This document shows positions 1-12,317 of a stretch of DNA of 64,000 nucleotides, in pieces (the stretch's first letter is position 1; each line of letters begins with the position of its first letter). Origin of the DNA: Paralithodes platypus (taxonomy: Eukaryota > Arthropoda > Malacostraca > Decapoda > Lithodidae); contig CM064523.1 in the NCBI GenBank assembly GCA_032716605.1, forward strand, positions 38,638,226-38,702,225. Reading direction: 5' to 3'. The notes below the pieces were generated by a model. The model had not been told where the DNA came from. It did no database searches and saw nothing but the letters and a program-made list of their open reading frames with translations. The translations under genes and the position numbers were made by a program.

Positions 1-479
1 TAAGTATATTTATAAATACTGAAATATTTTCCCATAAGATTTCTGGTCTTTTATGATTATATTCTTTATAATTCTAATTAAAAGTAATTATTAATTATTA
101 CAATATATACCAACCAAATCACCTAAGATACTTCCACAGTGAAATTAGATGTTAAACAACTAAGAAATATTTATAAACCATCGTTGTAACTGACTATGAA
201 GGACTTCAGTGTGTGTTATTTTCCCAGAAAGGGCCTGGCCGGCCAACAGCATCAAGCTCCACTCTGTCAGGGAACAGCGCAAATGATGATTTACTGAATA
301 GGAGACTGACATGATCTCATGCCAGTTCATTCAACCAAGATCTATGCTTCTACTGTTAAGATACCAAATATGATGGAAAGCACGCTAGGGCAGGTTCAAA
401 GCCAGAACCGGTTCACAACTGTAGAAGTGGAGACATTGGAAAATCAATCAAGAAGATCGTGGAGTCCAGTGGCAATGAA

Positions 480-1412
480 GTGTGCAAACTGAATATGGCT
501 GAAATCCTTGCAGAGGAGGACTTTCTCTCCAGGGACATCAAGTACCACAAAAGCTGCCACACAACACACTGGCAGGATTATGTACAACAGCCTAAACAAA
601 TCTAGTACAAGGGAGAAGCACCCCTTCACTGATGAAAACACGGTGGAATTAATTCAGCTGAAATTGAGTTCATCGCTGAACTACAAGAGCGCCTGGATCA
701 AGGAGACATCATCACACTGAATGATATGGCTACATCATACAGTAATATGATGGACGATTATTGAGTTCACAACAGGCAGATAACTCTTCAGATACTCATG
801 GAGAAAGTCTAGCAAAACATCATAGGTTTCGTAATCACTGATGCAAGAGGGAAGAAACAAGCAATCATACATTTCAAGAAAGCTGGTCAGTGTGCCATGG
901 ACCAGGCATTCCAGGAGAGAGACATAAAAGGAGACATGAACACAATCTTTCGGTGCTCAAAAATCATCCGACAGGCTGTCCTACGTTCAAGGAGAGAGGG
1001 TCCATGGTCCTTTGATGGTTCACTGGTCGGGTGCAGTGAAATGGGTGAACCAGCTGAATTCATACCCCTGACTAAAATCTGAACGGCCCAGTGGAGATCA
1101 AGAGTCAGAGCCCAACGTCTGAGAGGCTACAAGATGTACCACCAACTGTCACCAAGATGGTTGCATGTACGATCGAGGGAAATCTAACGCCCAGAACAAG
1201 TCCACACTACCCCAACTACAAAATGGGAGTGTATGATGATGAGTACAGTACCTCACAGACCAATGACATTGGGTGGCTGATGGCACGTTTCTGCAATAGA
1301 GACAGTGGTCAACAGGTTGTCTCAGAAGCACACTCATCACAGAGTGAGGAACCAGAAGGAACCACAACTGAGCAGGTGGAAAAAGAACAGTGTATACCTG
1401 TTTGGTTTCCAC
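480..1412 (+). pseudogene. N-terminal remnant of the DNA-transposon protein (duplicate copy)
   Basis: Scattered frames match the copy at 16899-17831. A frame from 480 reads through IKYHKSCHTTHW (about 537-572), a His/Cys-rich patch. A second frame from about 676 contains ELQERLDQGDIITLND, and a third from 897 runs to 1082. Stops and frame changes separate them, so no intact protein can be made. The last transposon codons I can place are CIPVW near 1391-1410. The following sequence belongs to a LINE. Assignment rests on the C-terminal part of the same element at 20083-21081. Confidence 0.5.
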
Positions 1413-3831
1413 ATTTCTCGCAAGTTTTGGTGACTAAATGGCATTACGATAGGGCAGACTGGGAGGGTCTTCAAGGTTTCTTTATTGATATTCCCTGGAC
1501 CTCTTTCTTTTCTAATGATGCACACTCCACCTTGAGCCACATACAAGATTTTGTAAAAATTGGAATGGAAACTTTTATTCCTCATCAAAAGTACAGTAAA
1601 AGATCTAATTCACCTAAATGGTTTGACCATAATTGTGCTAGAGTAACTGAACAAAAAGCAATAGCCTACAATGCATACACAAGAGCAAAAACACATGAAG
1701 CCTTTAATTACTTTAGAAACATCAGAAATCATGCCAAAACTGTATTAAACCTAACAAAATCAAACTTTCTCCATAAGCAGGCAAATAAACTTCTAATAAT
1801 CCAAATGATAACAAAATATTTTGGTCTACTCTTAACTCATTCAAATCCAACTTCACTACTGCTTCATCCATTCCACCATTAAAATCTCCGACTGGCAATC
1901 TTGTAAGTGACCCACGAGGTAAAGCTAACCTTCTTGCAGATATTTTCTCCACCTACTCAACCTTAGATGACATAAATCAAGATGTCCCTGTACTTAATTT
2001 TAATTCACCTGAAATTCCCTCACTTAAGATCCACACCCGACATGTCAAAACTATTTTGCAGAATCTCTCAGTAGATAAGGCTCCTGGTCCAGATGAAATT
2101 CTTCCAATAGTACTTAAGAATTGCTCCTTGGTGCTCGCTCCTGTATTGGCAAAATTTTTCCGTCTGTGTACTCATACCTCATGCTTCCCAGGACCCTGGA
2201 AAGAAGCAAACATCCATCCAGTTCCTAAAAAAGGTGCCTCTTCAGATCCATCAAACTACAGACCAATAGCTATAACTTCCACTCTTGGCAAAGTTTTTGA
2301 AATTATATTAAATAATCACATAATTAAGCATCTGGAGAATAATAAATTAATCAGTGATAGGCAATATGGTTTTTTAGATGATGTCGATCAACTGCAGACA
2401 TTCTTTGCCTTCTTACGCATCAAGATTTCAACCAAGCTACAGACCAACATGGTGAAAACCACACTACAATAGACACTGGATAGTCAACAAGCATTTGATA
2501 GAGTCTGGCATCATATCCTTTATTGTTCGGAAGATGTCACATCTACGGGCCTTGCACATCTATTAGTTACACTAATTTCTTCTTATCTTCATAACAGAAA
2601 AATACGTGTAATGGTAGTAGATGGCCTTTATTCCTCAATTATCACTCAATAAATGCTAGGTGTTCCGCCGCAGCGGGAATAGTTTTTTTGGGCCCCAACT
2701 CTGATTAACTACATTCATATCAACTGATCTCGATGATCGTAGCCAGCGCATAATTGACCAAATACATTCCTACGCAGATGACTACAACAACTCCATCAAG
2801 TTTCCTTCCTACAAATTTACCAATTCTCTCTTCACCCAACCCGAGTCTTATAAACACTTCAAAGAAGTATAAGGCACTGCAATTTCTGGGCTGAACCAGG
2901 AGGGCCATTTCTAGAAATTAATGAGGATGTGGTCGACAAGAGAATCTAGTTTCCTTGAATGAACACGACAAGAACCAAATAAAGCCATATTAGTACATTC
3001 ACATTTTCTAAGATTCCGACAGGGAGTATCTCTACAGAAGCGTCCCATATATTTTTCTAATGATCCGTAAGAGTATTCCCCCTTCCCCTAGTATTGACAT
3101 TCTCGGTTGCTACACAATTAGGAGACGTACTAACTTGAGACTGGACACATTATGTTAGAAGCTATTGCTTAAGAATGCGCTCGATACAAATTTACTGGGA
3201 GGGAGCTCCTTGTTCACAGAAGAATTCGAGAATTCAATTCGACAGCATGGGACTGAGCAAGGTTGGCCGGTAATAGGTAGGCTAAAAGTCATCGTGCGCT
3301 CTCAGATGGATTACTGTTCACGCTCTGTGGGGTGGAAGTGGAGTGGTTGCATTGATTCCGTTGGGACAACAATCTCACCAAATAAAGCTATTAGATTAAT
3401 CAATAACCCTGCAATCACACCCAGGACCTTCCTACATTAGCCATACGAAGACACTTTGCATCCCTTGCATTATTCTACAGATTTTTTCACAGCAATTGTT
3501 CCGAGGAACTTGCTTCAATGTTGCCGGCCTCTTCCACATCTTTCCCCGTAGAACTAGGGCAGCTGAGAGCGCCCCTGAATTTCCACTTTCTCCTTTCCAC
3601 AATGCAGAACTTCTGCTTATCAGAATTCATTTCTCCCCAGAGCTACTACTCTTTGAAATTCACTTCCCTCTACTTGCTTTCCCACAAACTTACAATCAAC
3701 AAATGTTTAAATCCAGTTGTTACACAAACATTTTATGAATGGAGGATTCCTTTAGGCACCTGGACCTTGTTGGTTTTATCTGTGTTTTTCCTTCCTCCAT
3801 TCATTGTCTCTTAAAAAAAAAAAAAAAAAAA
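1413..3831 (+). pseudogene. LINE reverse transcriptase pseudogene, 5'-truncated, poly-A ended (copy 1)
   Basis: The 5' end falls in the linker between endonuclease and reverse transcriptase (YDRADWEGLQGFF near 1440). The RT domain is readable at 2056-2400, with KAPGPDEILP, VPKKGASSDPSNYRPIAI and ISDRQYGF, which are typical of Jockey/CR1-type non-LTR elements. Later parts are chopped into many short frames. The 3' end is a 19-A tail at 3813-3831. Compared with its partner at 17832-20080 it carries many one- to three-base insertions, which looks more like uncorrected sequencing error than decay. It lies inside the coding region of the surrounding DNA transposon. Confidence 0.75.
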
Positions 3832-3900
3832 CAAGCAACTACACCAAGGATTCACTCACTCTGTACCTTAGCTAGCAACTCATAGGTATTAGCACTACTG

Positions 3901-4000
3901 NNNNNNNNNNNNNNNNNNNNNNNNNNNNNNNNNNNNNNNNNNNNNNNNNNNNNNNNNNNNNNNNNNNNNNNNNNNNNNNNNNNNNNNNNNNNNNNNNNNN
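3901..4000. other. Assembly gap (100 N)
   Basis: A run of exactly 100 N, the usual placeholder for a scaffold join of unknown size. The sequence before it matches 16420-20146; the sequence after it does not continue that match. Confidence 0.99.
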
Positions 4001-4801
4001 TTAGCAAACTACAAACTAGCGACAAATTAGATTAACAGAAGTAGTAAACTATTATTATTTAGATGAGTTACCTTTGTAGTGTCAAAATATGTCGATCTGT
4101 GGATGACTTACCTGAAGCATGAGAGTCACAGTTAATACTGAGTCGGTGGGATATTGATTACATTGATCAGGATTCATTAAGATTGGTAATATCATTATCA
4201 AGATTCTAAATTACCTGTGGCCAGAAAGAAAACATTGCATATGATCACATTGATACATTAAGCCAAATTGTAGAAGTATGGCATGTCTGATTTATATATT
4301 TAACAATTAATTTACATCGAGGCAAATTTGTTGATAAAGCATTTCCCTCAGGAATATCAGTATAATTAGAGTAGCTGGCAACAGTGTTTAAACTTAGATA
4401 CAAAATTCCTCTCTGTTTATGGCGATTTAAAGTCGATTTTCCTGTGCATCAGGGTAAACTACCCCTTCCCTCCCCCAAATGGATAGTTTGAGTCTCGTTT
4501 CACCTTTATTGCTCTCTGACATTAGGTTGAAATTAGTATGGATCTTCATAAAGAGCTCCTTACCAAAACTTCTGCTGAAAATACACACTTCCTACTCGAC
4601 AGGCTTATCAACATTTATCAGGGTAAATTCTATGACCTTAACTATTCAGCTATAGTATACCAATCTAATTATTTCTGATTAACTTGCTCTATAGACGAAT
4701 GCTAATAATTGATGTGTGCTAACCTAGAAACAATAAATACATAATTACTAAAGTATATGAAAAATCTGTTGGTATCATGGAAGAGCCAAGTCTGGTTTCT
4801 C

Positions 4802-4824
4802 AGAGAGAGAGAGAGAGAGAGAGA
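4802..4824. repeat. (AG)n microsatellite
   Basis: An uninterrupted AG dinucleotide run. Confidence 0.95.
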
Positions 4825-5467
4825 AGTTGCACTGTGTTAATCGATTTATGTAGTAAATATGGTATTGATAAATAATGTGTGCATTACCTTGGTAACAGTG
4901 AGACTATGAGTAACTACATGTAAACTCAGGTTATTAGATATCACAAATAGACCAGGGTATACACAGATAATATTATTTCACACATATAGTTATTTATACT
5001 GATATGTTATACTCTTTGAATGTGGTTTGTTACATATTGCCAAGTCTGATAATATAAGATAATGTGATACAGGGGGAAATATTTACCTAGAGTAAATTAC
5101 CCTCGAGAATTGCAATCCATTTTTTCCCCAACACATTATTTCCTTGATCTATTTACTTTACTATGACTGTCTAATACATATCAATTAAATAAATATAATT
5201 ACTGAAGTTAATTGAGTATACCTTTATCAATTGTTCATATTACTGCAAACATAATGTTTATCAACAGGACAATTAATATTTGTCATTGTTATATTGCATT
5301 GCGCAATAATATTTTATGATCAAGCTACACATTTATTTTGAAATTAATTGAAAAAAAAATAAAAAATAAACGAATGAGTTACCTCGGCATATAGAAGCTT
5401 ATGAAGGTGATACTTTCACGTCCACCTCCTCTCGGGAGATAAGGTTGTCTGGCAATAGATGGATATA

Positions 5468-5489
5468 TAGATAGATAGATAGATAGATA
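5468..5489. repeat. (ATAG)n microsatellite
   Basis: About five tandem ATAG units. Confidence 0.9.
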
Positions 5490-5821
5490 AATCTGATTAG
5501 CGACTTCACGAAATATGATATGACATCAAGATTTGTGTGCAATGATTAACCGAAGTTGTAAGAGGAAGCATAAACAAGCGAACAGGGGATCGTCCAAAGG
5601 GATCCTAATGCATCATTCATATAAACATAACTATATTTAAGCCAATTAGTGAAATATGCTGAAAATGTGTGCAAAACTAATACAAAGTAAAGAGTAAGTA
5701 AGGCCATGCCAGTATAAAAAGAGATACAATATATAGTACATAAATAAATTTAGCTTTATAATTTTCCACCCGTCCACGAACACAAAACCTCTATGCATTC
5801 GTGTCCCGATCGCCCTTTAAG

Positions 5822-5859
5822 CACACACACGCACGCACATACACACACACACACACACT
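5822..5859. repeat. (CA)n microsatellite
   Basis: An AC/CA run with a few G and T interruptions. Confidence 0.9.
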
Positions 5860-6417
5860 GAAATATCCTAAATTTAGTTATTATACATTCATCCACCAGT
5901 CTAAACAATCCCACCACAACTCCTCCACCTCCACCCACCTTGTTAGTCACCTCGCCACCCTTACGTCCCTCCATCCCTTAGTGACAATTATACTCTATTT
6001 TTTTCCAGCTGATCGTAAATTGAATCTCTTATTAGCTGATTTCTCGATACTTAATGGAAATATATGAAATTACTATGGCTGTGTGTCATATTAATGCCAA
6101 GTTTTCAGAATAAACACCATCTTTCGCTACAAAATCTACCTTATAGCCGAGTAACAAAGATAGAAACATGACAATTTACCCTCAGCTGGGAAAAAATAGA
6201 CTAGAGGATAGAAAAAAGTCCGAGCTCGGAGAGGGAGAGGAAGGTGGATAATTATACATGGCCGCGTCAGTATTATGTTACTTCGTGGTGCTACTTCAAA
6301 ATATATTCTTCTCAAGTTCTCATCATATTGCTGAATAAATTGCATAATGTGATTCATTAAAGGTGTAAATGGATATATATAATAGTGTTACTTTCAACAT
6401 TCTGTATACCTCTTATA

Positions 6418-6420
<3 letters not shown>

Positions 6421-6460
<40 letters not shown>
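6421..6460. repeat. (GA)n microsatellite
   Basis: A perfect 20-unit GA run. Confidence 0.95.
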
Positions 6461-6461
<1 letters not shown>

Positions 6462-6751
6462 GTTTCAGTTACTGAAAGAGGGAATCTACTGTTCATTACG
6501 AATTAGTTTCGGGAACATTATTGTATGAACAAGTAAAAGTAAATAAGTTTAACATTCGTCACTGTATGTTATAGAACGTCACCTCCTCCCATTGTGTCCT
6601 ACCCTTTTAACACTACGACAAGCTCCCTCCCTTCCCATCAAGCTGCGCCATCTATGGGGCAAAATCTTCGATTGATTCAGGGAGGGGAGTGTGAGATCTT
6701 ACTATATTCAGAGCGAACAAACTACACAACGGATTTACCCAAACCCTACGA

Positions 6752-7456
6752 CTACTATGGGTTTCAGAGGCCGTGTTACATCGTTTTTCGGGAATAACTT
6801 ATTAACAAACAGTTGGATCAGTATGATATTTTGACACCGCTTTGTTCACACCGTGCCCTAATTTTCGTCAATATAGTGCATTACCAAACGCGTAGAAATA
6901 AGGCACTTGTCCCTGTGTCATGAGGTTAAAGTCACGCATTAATGACGAAGAAACGGATACGGCTACCGTGGCTTACCTGTGAGAACCACCAAACCATTAT
7001 TGCTCCTCCATCAAACACGGTAGTTATCGGCCACCACCCAACCCTATTATCACCTTTAAATTCAAGTTATCTGTCAATATTAAGTATAAATATAAACAAA
7101 TACATACTTTTTGTATATTTATACTTGATATTGACAGATAACTTGAATTTAAAGGTGATAATTGGGTTGGGTGGTGGCTGATAACTACCGTGTTTGATGG
7201 AGGAGCAATAATGGTTTGGTGGTTCTCACAGGTAAGCCACGGTAGCCGTGTCCGTTTCTTCGTCATTAATGCGTGACTTTAACCTCATGACACAGGGACA
7301 AGTGGCTTATTTCTACACGTTTGGTAATGCACTATATTGACGAAAATTAGGGCACGGTGTGAACAAAGCGGTGTCAAAATATCATTCTGATCCAACTGTT
7401 TGTTAATAAGTTATTCCCGAAAAACGATGTAACACGGCCTCTGAAACCCATAGTAG
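6752..7456. repeat. 705-bp near-perfect palindrome (foldback element)
   Basis: Two 341-base arms, 6752-7092 and 7116-7456, are reverse complements with seven mismatches and no indel by my base-by-base comparison, around a 23-base spacer. Outer ends read CTACTATGGG and CCCATAGTAG. I see no target-site duplication next to them. Short mirror-image frames on the two strands are by-products of the symmetry, not genes. It could be a foldback transposon, a source of hairpin RNA or a recent inverted duplication. A read-chimera artefact is less likely because the arms differ at seven scattered positions. Confidence 0.9.
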
Positions 7457-7479
7457 GTGGCCCACGCGGAATTGCGGCC

Positions 7480-7812
7480 GAGTGTACTTGACTTACAGTG
7501 TGCTGGCTTAATAATCCAGAAGGGTTGATATTCTCTGAATTTCTATCATAACTAATATTGAGCAGTACCTCCAGTGTAGCTCCAACGAACTGGGGTTCTC
7601 GAAAAGGGGCTCCATTCTTGAAAATGTACTTGACTTGCGGTGTGCTGGCTTAATAATCCAGAAGGGTTGATAGCCTCTGAAGTCCTAATTTAACTAAATG
7701 TAGCTCAAGGTACTGGAATTCTCGAAACGGGGCTTCAGTCCTGACGCTACGTTTGACTTACTGTGTGTTGGCTTAATAATCCGAAAGGGTTGATAGCCTC
7801 TGAAGTCCCATT
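7480..7812 (+). repeat. Tandem array of ~120-140-bp units (left part)
   Basis: Three imperfect units each contain GGCTTAATAATCC, GGGTTGATAGCCTCTGAA (first unit diverged) and a GGGGCTCCA-like block. The array breaks at the TTAA at 7813 and resumes after 10432. Confidence 0.8.
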
Positions 7813-10432
7813 TTAACCCAGGAAAGGCGAGGGTTCTCATAAGAGGTTTGGTGGGCAAAGACACAGGTCCTCTTAAGAGCCAAGGCCTATAAAAAGCCTT
7901 TCAAAACACCTCACTGACACTCAAAACAAAGCAATATGTGATTAAGTGAGATAATTCCCCTTCATACCTTCTATCACTCCTCCACATTGTCCCCCTCCCC
8001 CACCCTCCTCCCCCCTCCTCAATTATATGGTATTTTCCCTATTATTCCCGATATTTATTAAGTATTTTCGCGCTAAGACGGCTGGGAGAGAGGGGGGAGG
8101 ATGGGGGAGTCTTTCTTCGTCCCTCTTCGTCCCTCTACCCAGTCTCAGACTCTCCTATCGTCTCTCAGTACCATGAGAGAGGGAGGGTGTGTTTCTCTCG
8201 CCAGTCCGGGTCAGATTACGACCACAGGGCTAAAATATACGATTTTCACCAGCCAATTGCTGTTACCACTGGTTTTATTGCTTTTCAATGTTCATATGTT
8301 CATAATAAAAGTAAAATAGGTGCATATGGATAAATAATTATGATATATATGGAGGAAGCATTCAAACGGTACCGACGCCTTAAAACTCAAGACTCTCATT
8401 CTTCCTATGTTTCTGCCCAGAATCAAGCCAAATAAATCTGTTCTTCGACTCGCCAAACACTCTTTCATCAATAATAAATGCACTGAACTATTCCCAAGCT
8501 TTCTGGCATCTAGCCAGAAACCTCTCCAACAATTTCGCTTCCTCGTCTTTCCCTCCCCTTTTCCACTCTGATGGCACAACCATCACTTCTTCCTCTGACA
8601 AAGCTAAACTCTTCGCTCAAACTTTTGCTAGAAACTCCACCTTCGATGATTCCGGTGCTATTCCTCCCTCTCCACCCTCCTCTCTCTTACTTATGCCTTA
8701 TATCCTAATCTCTTCTAAAGATGTACTTTCTACCCTCTCTGGGCTTAATAATAATAAGGCGTACGGTCCGGACGGTGTTCCTCCTGTTGTTTTAAAAAAC
8801 TGTGCTTCCGTGCTGACTCCCTGCCTAGGCAAACTCTTTCGTCTCTGTCTATCCTCTAACGTCTTCCCTTCATGCTGGAAGTTTGCTCACATTCAACCTG
8901 TCCCAAAGAAGGGTGACCGCTCTCAACCCTCCAACTATTGTCCAATTGCTCTCATCTCTTGTCTTTCTAAAAAAATTGAAACTATTCTCGCTTCAAAATT
9001 TCTTAAGCATTTCTCTTCTCATAATCTGCTCTCAGATCGCCAGTATGGCTTCCTTAAGGGTCGCTCTACTGGTGATCTTCTTTCATATCTTACTAACTCT
9101 TGGTCATCCTCCTTTCGTGAATTCGGTGAGACTTTTTCTATTGCACTAGACATATCGAAAGCCTTCGATAGAGTCTGGCACAAATCTTTAATTACTAAAC
9201 TAGCCTCCTTCGGTTTCTATCCCTCTTTCTGTGCCTTTGTCTCTAATTTCCTTTCCGCCTTTCCATAGCCGCGGTTCTGGACGGCCATTGTTCACTTCCT
9301 CACCCTATAAACTCTGGTGTTCCTCAGGGCTCTGTCCTATCTCCTATTTTCTTTCTAATTTTTATAAATGATCTCCTCAACTGTACCTCAATTCCCATCC
9401 ATTCATACGCAGACGTCTCAACCTTACACTACTCCATTAGTTTTTTCAGAACGCCCCAGCCAGCAATCCCTCAACGACAAACGTAATGAAGCCATAGAAC
9501 TCTTAAATTCTGATCTAAATACTATCTCCAATTGGGGCAGAGAAAACCTTGTTACCTTTAATGCTTCCAAAACCCAATTTCTCCATCTATCTACCCGTAA
9601 GGAACTCCCAGCGGACTATCCCTTATTCTTCAACAATACAAAAACCAATCCTTCATCTTCTCTCAATATTCTTGGTGTCTCCTTTTCTTCTGCTCTCAGT
9701 TGGAAGGACCATATTACCAGTCTTGCTAAGGCAGCCTCCCAGAAGCTGGGTGTGCTCAACCGCCTTAGGGGGTTCTTTTCCCCTGCACAGCATCTTGCTC
9801 TGTATAGGGGCATAGTGCGTCCTTGTATTGAGTATTGTTCACATGTGTGGGGAGGTTCCTCTCACACCGCTCTCCTAGACAAAGTTGAAAGGAAGGCCTT
9901 TCGTATCATTAACTCCCGTCCACTCAACAACTCTCTGCAATCTCTCTCTCTCCGCCGCAATGTTGCATCTCTCTCGCTATTCTATCGCTACTATAATAAT
10001 CAGTGTTCCTCGGAGCTTTCCCAGTGTATACCACCTCCTTTACGTAGGGCACGTGGTACCCGTCTTGCAACTCAATCCCACCCCTGCTCTGTGCAACTCT
10101 CCAACCCAAGAGTGAAACGTTACTCTCAAACTTTCTTCTACTCAACAGCTGAGCTCTGGAACTCTCTCCCAGAATCAGTCTTTCCCTCTTCCTATGACTT
10201 GGATTGCTTCAAACTTCGTGTGTCCAGGCATTTTGGCTCGATCTTCCCTTAATTTTGGCCCTGTCACTCTTTCAACTATGGGGGAGGCACTTGCTATAGG
10301 CAGTTCTGCCTTTTGCCTCCCTCAATCACATAGAACAAAATTATAATATACAACTATTTTTGTCAGAATTGTCGACAATACCTTCGCACTGCGGGACGTT
10401 TCAAATGCCACAGCTTCGTGCTTTCAAGTTAA
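7813..10432 (+). mobile_element. TTAA-bounded element carrying a LINE insertion
   Basis: The left end TTAACCCAGGAAAGGCGAGG (7813) resembles both ends of the element at 51790-52330 (TTAACCCAGCAACGACG and, reversed, TTAACCTATAAACGGCGAGC). The first 500 bases also match that element, including a C/T-rich tract and a block near TAAAATAGG. The right boundary is a TTAA at 10429-10432, after which the interrupted tandem array resumes. LINE A fills 8355-10350. The right terminus is less similar to the family than the left one, so the exact right end is tentative. Confidence 0.55.
8355..10350 (+). pseudogene. LINE A: 5'-truncated Jockey/CR1-type reverse transcriptase, inactivated
   Basis: A near-identical relative of LINE B (33206-34965). 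Readable blocks: RT fingers and palm at 8693-9268 (KAYGPDGVPPVVLK, VPKKGDRSQPSNY, DISKAFDRVWHK) and RT thumb to C-terminus at 9400-10252, including AELWNSLPESVFPSSYDL. One base is missing near 9262 and one T is gained near 9439 relative to LINE B, so the segment between is out of frame. In that segment the catalytic YADD would read YADV because GAC has become GTC near 9409. Several stops lie before 8600. The 3' UTR (about 10253-10350) matches LINE B. The RT is dead. Confidence 0.85.
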
Positions 10433-10590
10433 CTAACTAAATTTAGTGTAGCTCAAAGGGACTCAAGTTCTTAAAAAGGGGCTCCAGTCCTGACGCTATT
10501 CTTGACTTACGTAATCCAGAAGGGTTGATAGCCTCTGAAGTCCTATTTTATCTAACTTTAATTAAGTGTAGCTTATTCTACATATATAAT
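10433..10590 (+). repeat. Tandem array, continuation after the insertion
   Basis: It continues the array of 7480-7812 with the same words (GTGTAGCTCAAAGGGACT, GGGGCTCCAGTCCTGACGC, GGGTTGATAGCCTCTGAA), showing that the block between is a later insertion. Confidence 0.8.
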
Positions 10591-10599
10591 AATTATAAG

Positions 10600-10835
10600 T
10601 ATGTATGTACAGTAGCCCAACTAAGTTTTGCGACAAAGTTAGGTACGTGGCACCTGTCTAGTTTGCACTCCCGTCCCAAGCCCGTGTGGTCGTGTCTAGC
10701 AGAGACCCGTGGTGTCTAGGCAGGCCCCCATCGCCTGCGATACCACAGCCAGGGCTCACACAGTACTCGCACATGCTGGGCGCTACATGTGACAATATTG
10801 CTATCATTTTGTGTTTGTATCATATTAAAATGTCT
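10600..10835 (+). repeat. Dispersed repeat R, uninterrupted copy
   Basis: About 235 bases running from GTAGCCCAACTAAG through CACTCCCGTCCCAAGCCCGT, GATACCACAGCCAGGG and TACTCGCACA, ending near a (TC)n tract. A second copy on the - strand is split between 21594-21735 and 16040-16166 by the DNA transposon. This copy therefore serves as a paralogous empty site. It looks SINE-like because it ends in a simple repeat, but I see no clear tRNA head. Confidence 0.8.
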
Positions 10836-10936
10836 TTCTCTCTCTCTCTGAGGTTAATATCAATCGATGTTCACGCTACACTATTTGTAGATTAAATAGC
10901 ACACACACATAAATAAAAAAAAAAATAAACAAAAAT

Positions 10937-10944
10937 TACACACA

Positions 10945-10976
<32 letters not shown>

Positions 10977-10977
10977 G
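10937..10977. repeat. (CA)n microsatellite
   Basis: CA dinucleotides with one T interruption. A shorter (CA)n lies at about 11365-11382. Confidence 0.9.
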
Positions 10978-11382
10978 AAACGGAAGGCAAAGTTCGGTGT
11001 TATAAACCCACATTCTACGCTGATTTCCCTGATAAAACAATGAGGTGTAAATAATTGTGTTCTTTTATCTAATTAACACTTTAGATATTACAGGTATGTT
11101 ATAATCTGCATCATCTTGCAGTGCTGGGTTATACGAGTAGTTCTATTTGCAACATCTGCATCAGGTAATATTATTAATGATAAGAACGTGTATTAATATA
11201 CAGCTAAAGTTCTTACTGTTTCTATGAGATACTATTAGAATATAGAAAATTATCGTTACCGTATCATGATTTTAGAATCTAACTTCGATGAAATTCTGTC
11301 TACTATGGAAATATATGAGAGTATAGTTTACCGGGTATATAATTTAAGTTCTATTATACAGAAACACACACACACACACACA

Positions 11383-11460
11383 GTGGTCCGTACCATATTG
11401 GTTAGCGCACTTGGTTCACAGCCAAAAGGACACGGGTTCCATTCCCGGGCTGGAAAGAAA
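11383..11460 (+). repeat. tRNA-like SINE head
   Basis: It contains an A-box-like ATTGGTTAGCGCAC and a B-box-like GGGTTCCATTCC (11434-11445), spaced as in a tRNA, with an anticodon-like arm CTTGG-TTCACAG-CCAAA that would read CAC (Val). The acceptor ends do not pair well, so this is probably a tRNA-derived SINE start and not a functional tRNA gene. Confidence 0.5.
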
Positions 11461-11724
11461 CATTTTGGCAATTCTTCTTACACAATGCGCCTCACTTGAT
11501 CTAGCAGTTTAAATAGGCCTCTGGATTAAGAGGCCACTTACGACCTCTTTTTTAGTGTTGTTTAGCTATTACTAGCTTGACTTGTACCGTACAGGTCAAC
11601 CAAACACTCAAAATCCAGATATCGGCAATTGGCTGATTACAGATTAGCCTACATACATATCTACAGCCACTCCAACCATGCATTAACACTTCACGCAATA
11701 TATTCCCAGGTCGAACTTTGTTCG

Positions 11725-11753
11725 ATAAATAAATAAATAAATAAATAAATAAA
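11725..11753. repeat. (AAAT)n microsatellite
   Basis: About seven tandem AAAT units. Confidence 0.9.
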
Positions 11754-11829
11754 CGTGAAGCTGTAATTATTGGAATCAGAAAAGCTTCAATACTCTCTTG
11801 CCCACATCACACCTAGTCATCCATTCAGC

Positions 11830-12230
11830 AAGGTTGCTGAACGTGTTAGTATGGTTGGGATGAGCGAGAGTGGGGTGTCGGAACGCTTACCGGTGGCAAA
11901 AAAAGGTGGTAAGAAGGACAAATGACAGACCTACATAGAAGTGGAGCTAAGCGGAAAACCACGTCATAACAGGACCAAGAAATTAAACAGTATATGGATA
12001 ACCATCCATTCTCCAACGCCGAGGTAGCTAAGCAATATTTGGAATTTCAAACTTCTACAGAAACTATACGCAAGATATGAAAGGAGATGGGATATAAACT
12101 TAACCCACCAACTGTCAAGTCAAAGCTAACCAAGAGGCACAAACAATATAGGCTTGATTTCGCTCGATTATTTGTTGACCAGGGCATTGACTATTGGGCA
12201 CGAGTTGTTTTGATAATGTCAGAGGGGTTC
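11830..12230 (+). pseudogene. Tc1/mariner transposase fragment
   Basis: One frame from about 11925 reads DLHRSGAKRKTT, then ENHPF-like NHPFSNAEVAKQYL, TSTETIRKI, KEMGYKLNPP and LTKRHKQYRLDFARLFVD. This follows the order of Tc1-like transposases through the second helix-turn-helix. It ends at WARVVLIMSE, where the first catalytic Asp block should be, and the usual Asp-Glu pair is not intact there. Two in-frame stops (after KTTS and after TIRKI) and loss of the rest of the catalytic domain make it a dead fragment. I did not find its inverted repeats. Confidence 0.75.
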
Positions 12231-12317
12231 CATAATAGTACCAGGACGATTAAAATTGTATCACTTAGCCGAGTTGGCGGGGGTTCTTCAAATAAGAATA
12301 AAGGTGGCTTCCTTTAT

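Larger units (their letters stand above)
1..3900 (+). mobile_element. Incomplete duplicate of the composite DNA transposon, cut by the assembly gap
   Basis: This stretch repeats 16420-20146 at a constant offset of 16419 for about the first 1.5 kb, where I saw no difference. The remaining part, which is LINE sequence, differs mainly by small indels, and this copy is about 170 bases longer than its partner. It begins about 250 bases inside the transposon end defined at 16167 and stops inside the transposon's C-terminal coding region, exactly where the N run begins. It may be a real segmental duplication, but an unresolved contig overlap or haplotig is at least as likely. Confidence 0.85.
4001..6751. 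other. Non-coding stretch with microsatellites
   Basis: AT-rich sequence without a plausible reading frame or recognisable repeat protein. It contains four microsatellites (listed separately) but no tRNA-like or inverted-repeat structure that I could see. Confidence 0.6.

Noticed and set aside
6942..7266. Two near-identical 79-80-codon frames on opposite strands
   Set aside because: They are mirror images produced by the 705-bp palindrome, with no protein-like features.
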